This document shows, one piece after another, positions 7,668-17,370 of a stretch of 24,737 nucleotides of DNA. The position numbers and the translations under genes are program-made. A model generated the notes under the pieces. The model was not told the DNA's origin. It saw nothing but the letters and a program-made list of their open reading frames with translations, and did no database searches. Position 1 is the first letter of the stretch, and each line of letters starts with the position of its first letter. The stretch covers positions 1 to 24,737 of the forward strand of contig DCGI01000072.1 of assembly GCA_002315475.1 (NCBI GenBank). The letters are read 5' to 3'. Source of the DNA: Christensenella sp. UBA1782 (GTDB taxonomy: Bacteria > Bacillota > Clostridia > Christensenellales > DTU072).

Positions 7668-10600
7668 ATGGGTAGATTACGGTATTCCGACAAGACGATG
7701 TACGGTGCTGTGCGAGAAGCGTGCGAAAAGCACCCGACGCATGCGGCGTACCGATTTTTGTCGAAAGAAACATCGTATCCGGAGTTTGTGACACGGGTGG
7801 ACGCATTGGCTTCGGCGTTTTTTGCCGTCGGCATAAGCAAAGGGGACAAGGTGCTGATTCTGTCGCCGAACATTCCGCAGAGCGTGGAGGCGGTCTATGC
7901 CGTCAACAAAATCGGAGGCGTGGTGGCTTTGATTCATCCGCTTTCCGCCGAAAACGAGCTTGTGTATTATATGGGGGACACCGACGCCAAAGCGGTGGTT
8001 TGTTTGTCGCAAAATCTTCCCATGCTGCTTGCCGCTCGGAAAAAAGCCGAGCGAGACCCCCTTTTGATCGTTGCCGACCAACCGACCTGCGACGACAAAA
8101 ACGTTTTGGGGTGGAAGACTTTTTCGGAAGGGGGAACGGGGAACAGTCCGACCGAAACCGATAAAGACGCACCCGCCGTCATCTTTTACAGCGGCGGTAC
8201 GACGGGAAAGCCGAAAGGCGTACTGCTTTCGTCCTATAACCTGAACGTCCTTGCTTTGCAGACCGAATACGCCTGCGGATGCGTGCCGATGTGCGACTAT
8301 TCCGCTCTTGCGGTGATACCCATTTTTCATGGGTTCGGTTTCGGCGTCAGCGTCCACATGATGCTGTCTTCGGGCGGTTTGACCATTTTGATTCCGAAGT
8401 TTTCGGCAAAGGATTTTGCCGATTTGTTGTTGCGGGAAAAGCCCAATATCATAGCCGGCGTGCCGACGCTCTATAACGCTCTTTTAATGGCGCAGGATAT
8501 GGACGGAGAGGATTTTTCCTTTGTCAAGGGTATCTTTGCGGGCGGCGACGCCTTGCCCGAGAAGTTAAAAAACAACGTGGACGCCTTCTTAAAAGCGCAC
8601 AACTGCGACGTGGTTTTGCGGGAGGGGTACGGTTTGACGGAAACGGTCACCGCCTGCTGTCTGACACCTGCGACGGGTGCGAAAAAGGGCAGTATCGGTT
8701 TGCCGTTCGACGATACCGTTTTCCGTATTTGCAAGCCGAATACCGAAGAAGAATTGCCGATAGGGGAGCGGGGTGAAATCTGCATTACGGGACCTTCGGT
8801 GATGCTCGGCTATCTGAACAATCCCGAAGAAACCGACTTGGTTTTGCATCGGGACGAAGGGGGGACGGTCTGGTTGCATACGGGCGACCTCGCCTATATG
8901 GACGAGGACGGCTTCGTCTATTTCGTGCAAAGAATCAAACGGATGATTGTTTCGTCCGGCTATAACGTTTTTCCGTCCGAACTGGAAAAAATTCTGAATT
9001 TGCATCCGCTTATTGCCGAAAGCTGTTGTATCGGCATAGACGACGCGTATCGCTTGAAAAAAGTCAAGGCGTTTTTGGTATTGAAAGACAAAGCCAATGC
9101 CGGCAAAGAAACGGAAGAAAAGATTCTGGCATATTGTGCCGAAAACATGGCAAAGTACGCCGTTCCGTCGGTGATTGAGTTTATCGACGAATTGCCCCAT
9201 ACCAAAGTGGGAAAGGTGGCTTTTGCCGAACTGGAAAAGCGGGAGAAGGAAAAGGAACGGGAGAGCAAACTCGCCGTAAGTAAGGAAGAAGCCTTGCGTA
9301 TTGCCGTTCGGGAAACGCTCGGAGTGGACTCGTTGAAAAGCGTGGAAGACTTTTTCCGCGCGGGCGGGAATTCCGTCAAAATTTTTATTTTGCTGACCAA
9401 AATCAAAAAATACGGGTACGAACTGTCTTTACGGGATTTCAGCTCCGCCAAGTCGGAAGCCGACATTTTGAAAGCCATGCGAGTGGGGGAAGAAGATACC
9501 GCCGTCACCGTCGCAAGAGAACAACCTTCCGAAGAAGAACGGGAAGAAATGCGGGAGGTTTTCGGCGAGGAAGTTTCGTCGGTCTATCCTTTGACGCCCA
9601 TGCAGGAAGCCATTTATTTCCAACTGGAAGAACGAAATTCCAATTTGTATAATACCTTAATCACCGTAGAATGCGGAGAGCGTTTGGACGATAACCTGTT
9701 CGGCAAGGCGACCGAACTTCTTGCCGAGCGGTATCCCGTTTTGAAGACGGGCTTTTTTGCGGGAAATAACACTTTTTGGCAATGTATCGTGCCGAGCCGA
9801 AAGGCGGAACATTCGGTGCGAAACGGCAACGTCGAGGAGATTGCGCAAGAGGAATGGGGACGGTCGTTTGCCGTCGGCAAGGACGTCTTGCTTCGGATGA
9901 TTCTCGTCCATGACGGCGAGAAGGATTATATCTTACAAAACGGGCATCATATCGTGATAGACGGCGTGTCGCAGACGTTACTGTTCGTTGCTTTTGCCGA
10001 TATTTATCGTCAACTCAAAGAGGGAATACCCGAAGGAATCATCGTCAAGGATCTCCGCGCGGCGAGTAAAAAAGACTTGCCGTTTGAAGAATACGTCTAC
10101 TATCTACGGGGAAAAGACAAGCAGAAAGGTTTGGAGTACTACCGCAGACTTTTGGACGGGTATACCAACGGCGTGGTCAAAATAGACGGTTCTTCTTTGG
10201 CACCGAAAATGGGAGATTATTCTACGAAGTATTGCGTTCTCCCCGAAAAGGACGCTAAAGATATTGCCGATTTTGCCAAGAAAGAAGGTATTACCGTCGG
10301 GATGCTTTTCAAGGCGGTATGGAGCATTTTGTTGCAAAAATACACCTATACCGAAGATTTGGTTTTCGGGGAGGTGCATCGGGGCAGAGCGGAAGAACTT
10401 TCCGGCATCACCGATGCGGTGGGTATGTTCATCAATACCGTTCCCGTTCGTCTGCACGTGGACGCCGACAAGAGCATGCACGACTTTTTCTCGGAAATTC
10501 GGGAACAGAACATCCGCTCCAATCCCTATTTGACGGTGGCACTCTCCGACATCAACGCCCAAATCACGCAAGGTGCCGTCGTGGGGACTCTCTTGAACTT

Positions 10601-13600
10601 CCAAGACAACGACGTGACTTCCTACCATACCGGTTCGGAAGGATTCAAGCGCGTCAAGATTCGCAGTTATAACAATTTTGAATTGGAGTTTGAGGTAACC
10701 ATCGGCGAGGAACGGTGCGCTTATAACATTTGTTATAACAATTCGGTCTATACCGACGAGGATATTGAAAGGTTGACCGACCGTATTATGCAGGCGTTCC
10801 GTTCGATTATACGAAATCCTCAAGCGAAAATCGGAGAAATCGACGTCCTTTCCGAAAAAGAACGGCAAGAACTGGACGGCTTTAACGCGACCGACTTTGA
10901 TTACGATGAAAACTTGACCGTCGTTCAGCGGTTTGAAAATCAAGTGGCGTTGACGCCGAATCTCGTGGCTTTGGATTTTTACGATCGGCAGATAAGTTAT
11001 CGGGAAATGGACGAGCAAGCCGATTACCTTGCCGAAGAATTGATGCGGAAAGGTATCCGAAAAGGGGACGTGGTTGCCGTTTATATGCGACGTTGTCCCG
11101 AAATGATTATTGCGTTGTACGGCATTTTGAAGTGCGGCGGCGTTTATCTTCCGTTGGACGAAACCTATCCCGTCGACCGTTTGGAATTCGTGGTAAAGGA
11201 TAGCGGTAGTTCCTGCGTCGTATGCGGGAAAGACACCGTTTTCCCGTTGGATTTTCCCGTCGTAAACGACTGGGAAGGCAAAAAAGGTAAAAAGACGGGG
11301 GTGAAACTTTACGGCAAGGACGATGCGTATATTATTTATACTTCGGGCACGACGGGCAAGCCGAAAGGGGTGCAAATCGCCCATAAAGGGTTTGCCAATC
11401 TCATGTACGCCTACGAAAAGATTTATGCCTTAAAGCCCACCGACGTCGTTTTACAGGTGGCGAGTTATACCTTCGACCAATCGGTATGGGATATTTTCGG
11501 CGTGCTTTGTATCGGCGGACGGTTGGTGCTGATAAACGAGGACGACGTACACGATCCCGAGCGTATCGCATCGTATTCCAATCAAAAAGGGGTTACGATT
11601 GCTTCTTTTACACCGGCGATGGTGGCGGAGCTCGATCCGGACGCATTCGACACGTTACGGATTTTGGACACCAGCGGCGAGGCGGCGAGCGCTACCGTTT
11701 TGAAGCGGTGGATTCCCACTTTCAAAGTCATCAACACCTACGGCCCTACGGAATGTACCGTAAATACCTGCAGTTATTCCTATGACGGCATGGAACCCGA
11801 TAACGTGCCCATCGGCGGACCTCTGTACAATACAAGGTTCTTCGTTTTGGACAAAGGCAATCGGCTTTGCGGCGTAGGGATGAACGGAGAACTCTGCATA
11901 GCGGGCGACGGCTTGTCGAAAGGCTATCTGCATCGTCCCGAACTGACCGCCGAAAAGTTTGTTCCTTCGGTGGACGGAAAAGGCGTCATGTACCGTTCGG
12001 GCGACTTGACGGCATGGCGAAACGACGGCGTGATTCGGTTTTGGAACCGTTTGGACGGGCAGATAAAAATTCGGGGATTTCGTATCGAATTGGGCGAAAT
12101 CGACAGCGTTTTACGTGCCATACCCGAAGTCAAGGATTGTTACGTGGGCGTGTTTACCTTTACCGACGCCAAAGCGGTGGCGGGGTACGTCGTTACCGAC
12201 GGCGATCCCGAAAAAATCAAAGAACAAATGCGTGCGAAACTGCCCGAATACATGGTTCCGCAGTATCTTATCAAAATAGAAAGAGTCCCTCGTTCTTTGG
12301 CGGGGAAAGTGGACAGAAAACTGTTACCCTTACCGCAAAGAATGGAGAGTAACCATACCCCCCTCGAAAGCAAGGAAGGGAAGGTATTGAAAAAGGCGGT
12401 GTACGAACTGCTTGCCTGCGAAAAACTGTACGGAGACGACGACTTTTTCGAGCTTGGCGGGGACAGTATCAAAGCCATTCGTTTGGTGACGAAACTGCGT
12501 TCTTTCGGCTATAAAATCACCGTTAAGGACGTCATGAATTTGCGTCTTTTGGGCGAAATTTCCAAAAACATGGTGCAGGAAAAGGAAAATCCCGTTTGGA
12601 CGTATCCCGAAAATCCGAAGACGAAGGAAGAATACGGTTGTGCGGAGATTTCCGATATCGACTTTGAATATATACGAGAAAAATTCGGGGAAAACGTGGA
12701 AAGAATTTATCCCTTGACGCCGTTGCAACAAGGTATGGTTTACCATGCCATGGAGGAGGGAGAATTTCCCGAATACGTGACGCAACGGGTGTTGAAGGCA
12801 GAAGCCTTTTCCAGGGATCACATTCGGGAGGCGACCGAGCTGTTAACCACCCGTTTTGAGGTGCTCCGTACCGCCTTCGTGGAAGGCATGAGCGGGGACT
12901 GGCAGGTCATCGTAAAGAATCGAGTGCCGGAAATCCTCTTTACTTCGGGAAATGTCGACGAAATCGCCGAAGAAGATCTTTTGCGCGGATTCGACTTGGA
13001 AAACGACTGTTTGTTCCGATTGACCTTCGTGGACGAAGGGTACGTCATCCAAACGGCGCACCACGCCATCGTGGACGGTTGGTCGGAAGAAATCATTTGG
13101 AATGCCTTCAAAAAATACGACCGTCTTCTTCGGGCGGGCAAGGATTTCGGCAGATTGAAGGCGATGGCTCGCCGGGAGAATCTTGCTTATCCGAGATTCG
13201 AACAATACGTAGCCTCCATGAACGCCAAAGACAAGAAGGACGCCGAACGGTATTTTCACACCCTTTTGGACGGCTTTGCAGGAGCAACCTACTTCCCCGC
13301 AAAGTCGGGAAAATACGACGTCGAACTGAAAAGAGCGTTGGAAATGAAAGAAATCCTTTCGCCGAAACAATCGGAAAGAATTCACGCGGCTGCCAAAGGT
13401 TTGGGTATAACCTTTCCGCTGCTTTGTCAGGTGATTTGGGGGATTGCGTTGGCGCGGTTTAACGGGAAAGAAGAAGCCGTTTTCGGAAACGTCTATTCGG
13501 GACGGGACGGCGAAACGTCGCAGACCGGCAATATGGTCGGCATGTATATCAATACCATCCCCGTCCGCGTTAAGGCGAAAGGAAAGGTTTTCGATCTGTT

Positions 13601-15926
13601 GAAGTCGGTTGCCGAGCAGATAGAAGAAAGCATAGAAAAAGGGTATGTTTCCCTTGCCAAAATCGGTGCTAAGTTCGATACCATTTGCGTCTTCACCAAT
13701 ACCGGCGATCCGATCGATAACGTTTATTCGGAAATCGATCAAACCAACTACAATTTTGAGTGGGAAATCACCGACGGCGAATCCATTTCTACCACCTTCC
13801 GCTATAACGGAGACTTGTACAGCGAAGAAGAAATACGGCGTTTGGTGGTGCGATTAAAAGGCATTTTCCGTCAAATCGTGCAAGGGGTAACCAACGTCGA
13901 AGATATAGAAGTAGATACCGACGATTTGGGCGAAGGGAAAAAAGATAAAAAGAAAAAGGAAAGAAAACACGAAAGACCGCAAGGCAGAGAAATCATCGTC
14001 GCTCGTATCGTGCGAGGTATTTTGGGCGGCGAAACGGTCTACGCCGACGACGATTTCTTCGATTTGGGCGGGGACAGCATCGGCGCCGTTCGACTTTCGG
14101 CTCGCTTAAAAGGATTGGGCTACGAAATCAAACTGCGTGATATTACGAAACACCGAACCGTCCGCGCCATCGCCGAAGTTATGCAATATAACGCCGACAT
14201 AAAAACGGAAGAAAGAAGAAGAAAGTATCAAAAAATCTACCATACCAAAGAAGAATACGGAGCTTTCGGCATCAGTGACGCCGATTTTGAAAGTATCCTC
14301 GCAAAATACGGCAATCAGGTGGAAAGAATCTATCCCGTCGTTTCTTTGCAGGAAGGTATGATATATCACTCTTTGGAAGATAACGCTTATATCACGCAGA
14401 GTATCGTCAAAATAAAAAGGTGGGACGAACGGCTTGTGCGGGAGTGTCTTATTCTTCTCTCCGTCCGCTATGAAGTTTTGCGTACCGCTTTCGTTTCGAC
14501 GGAGAGCGGAAACTGGCAAGTCGTCGTCAAAGATCGTCTCCCCGACGTGGAATTTATCGAAAACGGTGACGTGCGGGCGATAGCCAAAGAGCAGTACGAA
14601 CGGGGATTCGATTTGGAAAACGATATTCTGTTCCGCGTCGTATTCGTCACGCAAGAACAAGAATGTACCATGATTCAAACCGCCCATCACGCCATTTTGG
14701 ACGGGTGGTCGGAAGACGTACTGTGGAAGACGTACGGAGAATATTATCAAGCTTTGGAAGAAGGCAAGCCTTTTGAAGAACTGAAGAAAAAAGCGCAAGA
14801 AGACAACTTGAACAATCCTCGTTTTGAAGAGTTCGTTCTGTTAAACAAAAACAAAAACAAAGACCTCGCCTACGAGTATTTCCGTAGTTTGTTATATGGG
14901 TTTGAAGGGACGGTTTATTTCCCGTCGCTGACCGAAGAAATCGGCGTAGAACTGGGTATCGCCAAAGAAAAATCATATACTTTTTCCACCGAAACGTCCG
15001 AAAAAATACGGAAATTCGCTTTGCAAAACGAAGTAACCGTTCCCGTATTGTTGGAAACGGTGTGGGGCATCATGCTCGGCAGAGCGACGGGGGCGTACGA
15101 TGCCGTTTTGGGAAACGTCATTTCGGGCAGAAGCGGCGATATCGTCGGCATGGACGAAATGGTGGGACTCTTTATCAACACCGTTCCCGTTCGCGTGCGC
15201 AGTATCGGCTATTTTCGAGAAATTTTGAAGGATACGGCGGAACAGATTCTCGATACCGAAAGTTACGCCTATATTCCTTTCTCCGATACGGGGGCGAAAA
15301 TAGGAACCGTCTGCGTGTTCGAAAACTACGGGACGGAAGACATGGTGGCACCCGAAGAAGAATACGACCAAACCAACTACGACTTGGAGTGGGAAATTCG
15401 CGGGAAGGAAAAAATCACGTTCATTTTACGGTATAACGGCGGTTTGTACACCGACGAAGAAATGCAAAGGGTGTCCGAAGTTTTGCAAAAAGCCATCGTT
15501 ACGTTGTGCGAAAAAGAAGACGTCACCGCCGAAGAACTGATTACGTTCACGCCGGAAGAACAAGAAGGATACAGAAAAGTCTTTTTGAAAGAAAAAGAGG
15601 AAAAAATCGATCGAAAAGAGGAAGCGGTACAGGGAGAACGGGAAGAAATCGTAGCAAAGTGCTTCAAAGAACTGCTGTGTATTCACGAAGTTTTTCGTGA
15701 CGACGACTTTTTCCTGATCGGCGGTGACAGTATCAAAGCCATCCGCCTTTCGGCAAAGTTACGGGGATTGGGATACGAAATCACCGTCAAAGAAATCACC
15801 GCGTGGAGAACGGTACGGGACGTTGCGGAACAGATGAAAAACATGCAGGAAACCGTTACCGAAGAGGAAAACGTTTATTGGAGAAGCGTACAAGAACAAT
15901 CCAAAAAAATCGGAGATTTATTCTAA
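7668..15926 (+). CDS. Non-ribosomal peptide synthetase 1: acyl ligase-T-C-A-T-C-T-C-T
   Basis: This 2752-residue cytoplasmic assembly-line enzyme starts a lipopeptide. Order from the N-terminus: acyl-AMP ligase (about 4-520), T1 (GGNS, Ser569), starter C1 (HHIVIDG from His760), A1 (about 1085-1555), T2 (GGDS, Ser1600), C2 (HHAIVDG from His1798), T3 (Ser2137), C3 (HHAILDG from His2340), T4 (Ser2688). All four carriers keep the phosphopantetheine Ser and all three C domains keep HHxxxDG. C2-T3 and C3-T4 have no A domain between them. In each, the C domain runs through a Lys/Glu-rich linker straight into the carrier, and the carrier serines T2, T3 and T4 are 537 and 551 residues apart. Those carriers must be charged from elsewhere. 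The protein ends in a carrier, with its stop codon overlapping the NRPS2 start, so the chain passes on to NRPS2. Substrates of the ligase and A1 are not predictable with confidence. Confidence 0.95.
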   Translation: MGRLRYSDKTMYGAVREACEKHPTHAAYRFLSKETSYPEFVTRVDALASAFFAVGISKGDKVLILSPNIPQSVEAVYAVNKIGGVVALIHPLSAENELVYYMGDTDAKAVVCLSQNLPMLLAARKKAERDPLLIVADQPTCDDKNVLGWKTFSEGGTGNSPTETDKDAPAVIFYSGGTTGKPKGVLLSSYNLNVLALQTEYACGCVPMCDYSALAVIPIFHGFGFGVSVHMMLSSGGLTILIPKFSAKDFADLLLREKPNIIAGVPTLYNALLMAQDMDGEDFSFVKGIFAGGDALPEKLKNNVDAFLKAHNCDVVLREGYGLTETVTACCLTPATGAKKGSIGLPFDDTVFRICKPNTEEELPIGERGEICITGPSVMLGYLNNPEETDLVLHRDEGGTVWLHTGDLAYMDEDGFVYFVQRIKRMIVSSGYNVFPSELEKILNLHPLIAESCCIGIDDAYRLKKVKAFLVLKDKANAGKETEEKILAYCAENMAKYAVPSVIEFIDELPHTKVGKVAFAELEKREKEKERESKLAVSKEEALRIAVRETLGVDSLKSVEDFFRAGGNSVKIFILLTKIKKYGYELSLRDFSSAKSEADILKAMRVGEEDTAVTVAREQPSEEEREEMREVFGEEVSSVYPLTPMQEAIYFQLEERNSNLYNTLITVECGERLDDNLFGKATELLAERYPVLKTGFFAGNNTFWQCIVPSRKAEHSVRNGNVEEIAQEEWGRSFAVGKDVLLRMILVHDGEKDYILQNGHHIVIDGVSQTLLFVAFADIYRQLKEGIPEGIIVKDLRAASKKDLPFEEYVYYLRGKDKQKGLEYYRRLLDGYTNGVVKIDGSSLAPKMGDYSTKYCVLPEKDAKDIADFAKKEGITVGMLFKAVWSILLQKYTYTEDLVFGEVHRGRAEELSGITDAVGMFINTVPVRLHVDADKSMHDFFSEIREQNIRSNPYLTVALSDINAQITQGAVVGTLLNFQDNDVTSYHTGSEGFKRVKIRSYNNFELEFEVTIGEERCAYNICYNNSVYTDEDIERLTDRIMQAFRSIIRNPQAKIGEIDVLSEKERQELDGFNATDFDYDENLTVVQRFENQVALTPNLVALDFYDRQISYREMDEQADYLAEELMRKGIRKGDVVAVYMRRCPEMIIALYGILKCGGVYLPLDETYPVDRLEFVVKDSGSSCVVCGKDTVFPLDFPVVNDWEGKKGKKTGVKLYGKDDAYIIYTSGTTGKPKGVQIAHKGFANLMYAYEKIYALKPTDVVLQVASYTFDQSVWDIFGVLCIGGRLVLINEDDVHDPERIASYSNQKGVTIASFTPAMVAELDPDAFDTLRILDTSGEAASATVLKRWIPTFKVINTYGPTECTVNTCSYSYDGMEPDNVPIGGPLYNTRFFVLDKGNRLCGVGMNGELCIAGDGLSKGYLHRPELTAEKFVPSVDGKGVMYRSGDLTAWRNDGVIRFWNRLDGQIKIRGFRIELGEIDSVLRAIPEVKDCYVGVFTFTDAKAVAGYVVTDGDPEKIKEQMRAKLPEYMVPQYLIKIERVPRSLAGKVDRKLLPLPQRMESNHTPLESKEGKVLKKAVYELLACEKLYGDDDFFELGGDSIKAIRLVTKLRSFGYKITVKDVMNLRLLGEISKNMVQEKENPVWTYPENPKTKEEYGCAEISDIDFEYIREKFGENVERIYPLTPLQQGMVYHAMEEGEFPEYVTQRVLKAEAFSRDHIREATELLTTRFEVLRTAFVEGMSGDWQVIVKNRVPEILFTSGNVDEIAEEDLLRGFDLENDCLFRLTFVDEGYVIQTAHHAIVDGWSEEIIWNAFKKYDRLLRAGKDFGRLKAMARRENLAYPRFEQYVASMNAKDKKDAERYFHTLLDGFAGATYFPAKSGKYDVELKRALEMKEILSPKQSERIHAAAKGLGITFPLLCQVIWGIALARFNGKEEAVFGNVYSGRDGETSQTGNMVGMYINTIPVRVKAKGKVFDLLKSVAEQIEESIEKGYVSLAKIGAKFDTICVFTNTGDPIDNVYSEIDQTNYNFEWEITDGESISTTFRYNGDLYSEEEIRRLVVRLKGIFRQIVQGVTNVEDIEVDTDDLGEGKKDKKKKERKHERPQGREIIVARIVRGILGGETVYADDDFFDLGGDSIGAVRLSARLKGLGYEIKLRDITKHRTVRAIAEVMQYNADIKTEERRRKYQKIYHTKEEYGAFGISDADFESILAKYGNQVERIYPVVSLQEGMIYHSLEDNAYITQSIVKIKRWDERLVRECLILLSVRYEVLRTAFVSTESGNWQVVVKDRLPDVEFIENGDVRAIAKEQYERGFDLENDILFRVVFVTQEQECTMIQTAHHAILDGWSEDVLWKTYGEYYQALEEGKPFEELKKKAQEDNLNNPRFEEFVLLNKNKNKDLAYEYFRSLLYGFEGTVYFPSLTEEIGVELGIAKEKSYTFSTETSEKIRKFALQNEVTVPVLLETVWGIMLGRATGAYDAVLGNVISGRSGDIVGMDEMVGLFINTVPVRVRSIGYFREILKDTAEQILDTESYAYIPFSDTGAKIGTVCVFENYGTEDMVAPEEEYDQTNYDLEWEIRGKEKITFILRYNGGLYTDEEMQRVSEVLQKAIVTLCEKEDVTAEELITFTPEEQEGYRKVFLKEKEEKIDRKEEAVQGEREEIVAKCFKELLCIHEVFRDDDFFLIGGDSIKAIRLSAKLRGLGYEITVKEITAWRTVRDVAEQMKNMQETVTEEENVYWRSVQEQSKKIGDLF
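7680..9230 (+). other. NRPS1 domain: acyl-AMP/CoA-ligase-like loading domain
   Basis: The ANL-superfamily motifs are YSGGTTGKPKGV (about 173-184), EGYGLTETVTACC, LHTGDLAYMDEDG and KRMIVSSGYNVFPSELE, closing with a TKVGK lysine near residue 515. GYN-x-FP-SELE and the lack of amino-acid A-domain signatures point to a carboxylic/fatty acid ligase. The following T1 (GGNS) and the starter-type C1 support N-acylation of the first amino acid. Acyl chain length cannot be read from the sequence. Confidence 0.8.
10900..12330 (+). other. NRPS1 domain: adenylation domain A1, unassigned specificity
   Basis: All core motifs are present: IIYTSGTTGKPKGV (1222-1235), FDQSVW (Asp1270 aligns with the amino-group-binding Asp), NTYGPTEC (1356-1363), YRSGDL, DGQIKIRGFRIELGEI and AGKVDRK with the catalytic Lys. 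By hand alignment to the GrsA Phe domain, the pocket reads D-Q-W-S-D-S-T-V-N plus Lys. I do not recognise this code. The acidic residue at the position of GrsA Ile299 could face a polar or basic side chain (inference). Confidence 0.8.
12640..14195 (+). other. NRPS1 unit: C2-T3 without adenylation domain
   Basis: A condensation domain (ERIYPLTPLQQGM start; HHAIVDGWS; INTIPVRV) ends in a Lys-rich linker (GKKDKKKKERK) and goes directly into carrier T3 (FFDLGGDSIGAV, Ser2137). The linker occupies the place where a roughly 500-residue A domain would normally sit. Confidence 0.85.
14240..15840 (+). other. NRPS1 unit: C3-T4 without adenylation domain
   Basis: This is a near copy of the preceding unit: ERIYPVVSLQEGM start, HHAILDGWS, INTVPVRV, DQTNYDLEWEI, a Glu/Lys-rich linker, then carrier T4 (GGDSIKAIRL, Ser2688). 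The likeness to C2-T3 and to C4-T6 in NRPS2 points to unit duplication. Confidence 0.85.
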
Positions 15927-17370
15927 TGGCAAATAAAAAGAACAATCCGTATTCGACGCAAGAGCTTATACGGGCGCAAAAAGGGTATGAAATCGGAAAA
16001 GACGGCTTATACGTTGCTTCCTTTACCTACGCTTTGAGCCGAATAACGGGCAAAAACCTCATGGCCGTCAAGGTCGTGAATCAAGAGGGTGGGGACGTTT
16101 TTCATTTCCCTTTAATCGTAGAGGTCGGCGAAAGCTTGGAAAAAACCGTTTTGTCGGTGGCGGAAGCCCTCAAAAAAGTGCCGGGGAGGGGACGGAAATA
16201 TCGTTTTACGGGAGAAGAAGTCAAAACGTCGGTTACCCTTGATTTTACCGGTAAAGAAAAAATTACGGGCAAAGGTATGCTTCTGTACGGGGGCGAAACT
16301 TGGGAATTGTCGCACGAAGGCATCCCCGACGTTCTTGCCGATCAAACGTTTGCCCTCTTTACCGAAAACTTTCCGAAGGCGGTTGCTTTTTGCTTAGCCG
16401 AAGTAGAAAAGAAATACGACGGAAAGGCGTTGGGTTGCGAAGGGGTGACCGAAGAAGAATTGGACGATATTTTTGCGAAAGTTCCGCATACGCAATCCAT
16501 ACGGCTTTTGAACGGTTTTCAAGAAAAACAATACATTGATTTTTTACGGAACGGCTCCTTTACGGCTACCGAAAAAATGACGATTTCGGGAAAAATCGAC
16601 CGAAATCGGTGGAAGGAAGTTTTGGAAAAATTAACGGAAACCTACGACGTCATGCGATGCGAAATCGTGCCGACGAGGACGGGAAGAGTATTCCGCGCAG
16701 TCGGCGAAAAAAGGTCGATTTCCTTCGGAATCGGCGAAAACGAAAAGGCTTTTACGGTGTCTTTGTGTGTGCCGGAGTTTCTGTTTTCGGAAAAGGCGAG
16801 GCATGCGCTGTTAAGGCAAGCCGTCGGTTTATATACGGGAGAAGAAGTAACCTTTTGGCAAAATACATATCCTTCTTTTACCCCTATCGAAACGAAAGAG
16901 TTTTCTTTTGTCGGCACCGAACGGTGTTTGCTTCCTTCGCACGGAAAAGGGTGTCTGGAAGGATGCCTTTCCGGAGAGTGGGCGGGAACCGACGTCGAAA
17001 CCGTCCGTAAAGCCGTTTTGCGATTTTTGGAAATCGAAACGGGAGAAAAGGTTTCTTTCGATCAAATCGTTTGCAGCGACGATACCGTCATGGACGGAAT
17101 CGACGAGTTTTCCACTTGCGGCGAGGGAGAACCTTCGGGCGTACTATGCCGCTTCGTAAAAAAAGAAGACGAGTATTACGTCGTACGAAAAGAGAGCTAC
17201 CCCGTCGTTTTGAACTTCGTCTTGAAAAAGGATCACACCGAGTGGTATTTGCAAGACAGTGCCACCCTTTTTTGCGAGCAGGACAAAGAGGCGCAAAAAG
17301 AACTTTTCTCTCGTGTCTTGCTCGGTACAGAAGACTTGGGCGGCAAGGTTTTGCAAGGAGAAAAAACGCA
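15926..17370 (+). other. NRPS2 domain: catalytically eroded condensation block
   Basis: Residues 1-160 resemble the C-terminal lobe of a C domain (FTYALSRITGKNL, then FHFPL where NTLP is expected). Residues 190-440 resemble a whole C domain: an N-lobe with EKMTISGKIDRNRW and YDVMRCEI, and a C-lobe with AVLRFLEIETGEKVSF. Where intact siblings have HHAILDG, this one has VPEFLFS (282-288). The block cannot catalyse condensation by the usual mechanism and may serve as a docking or structural platform. Confidence 0.6.

Noticed and set aside
10104..11384. 426-codon minus-strand open frame antisense to NRPS1
   Set aside because: It is a shadow of the codon bias of the intact NRPS1 frame; the translation has no recognisable domain and no promoter.
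15803..15925. Longer start for NRPS2 inside the NRPS1 gene
   Set aside because: The 41 extra codons overlap the T4 carrier region of NRPS1, encode Arg/Lys-rich sequence unlike a protein start, and lack a suitable ribosome binding site. ATG 15926 with TAATG coupling and GGAG is better.
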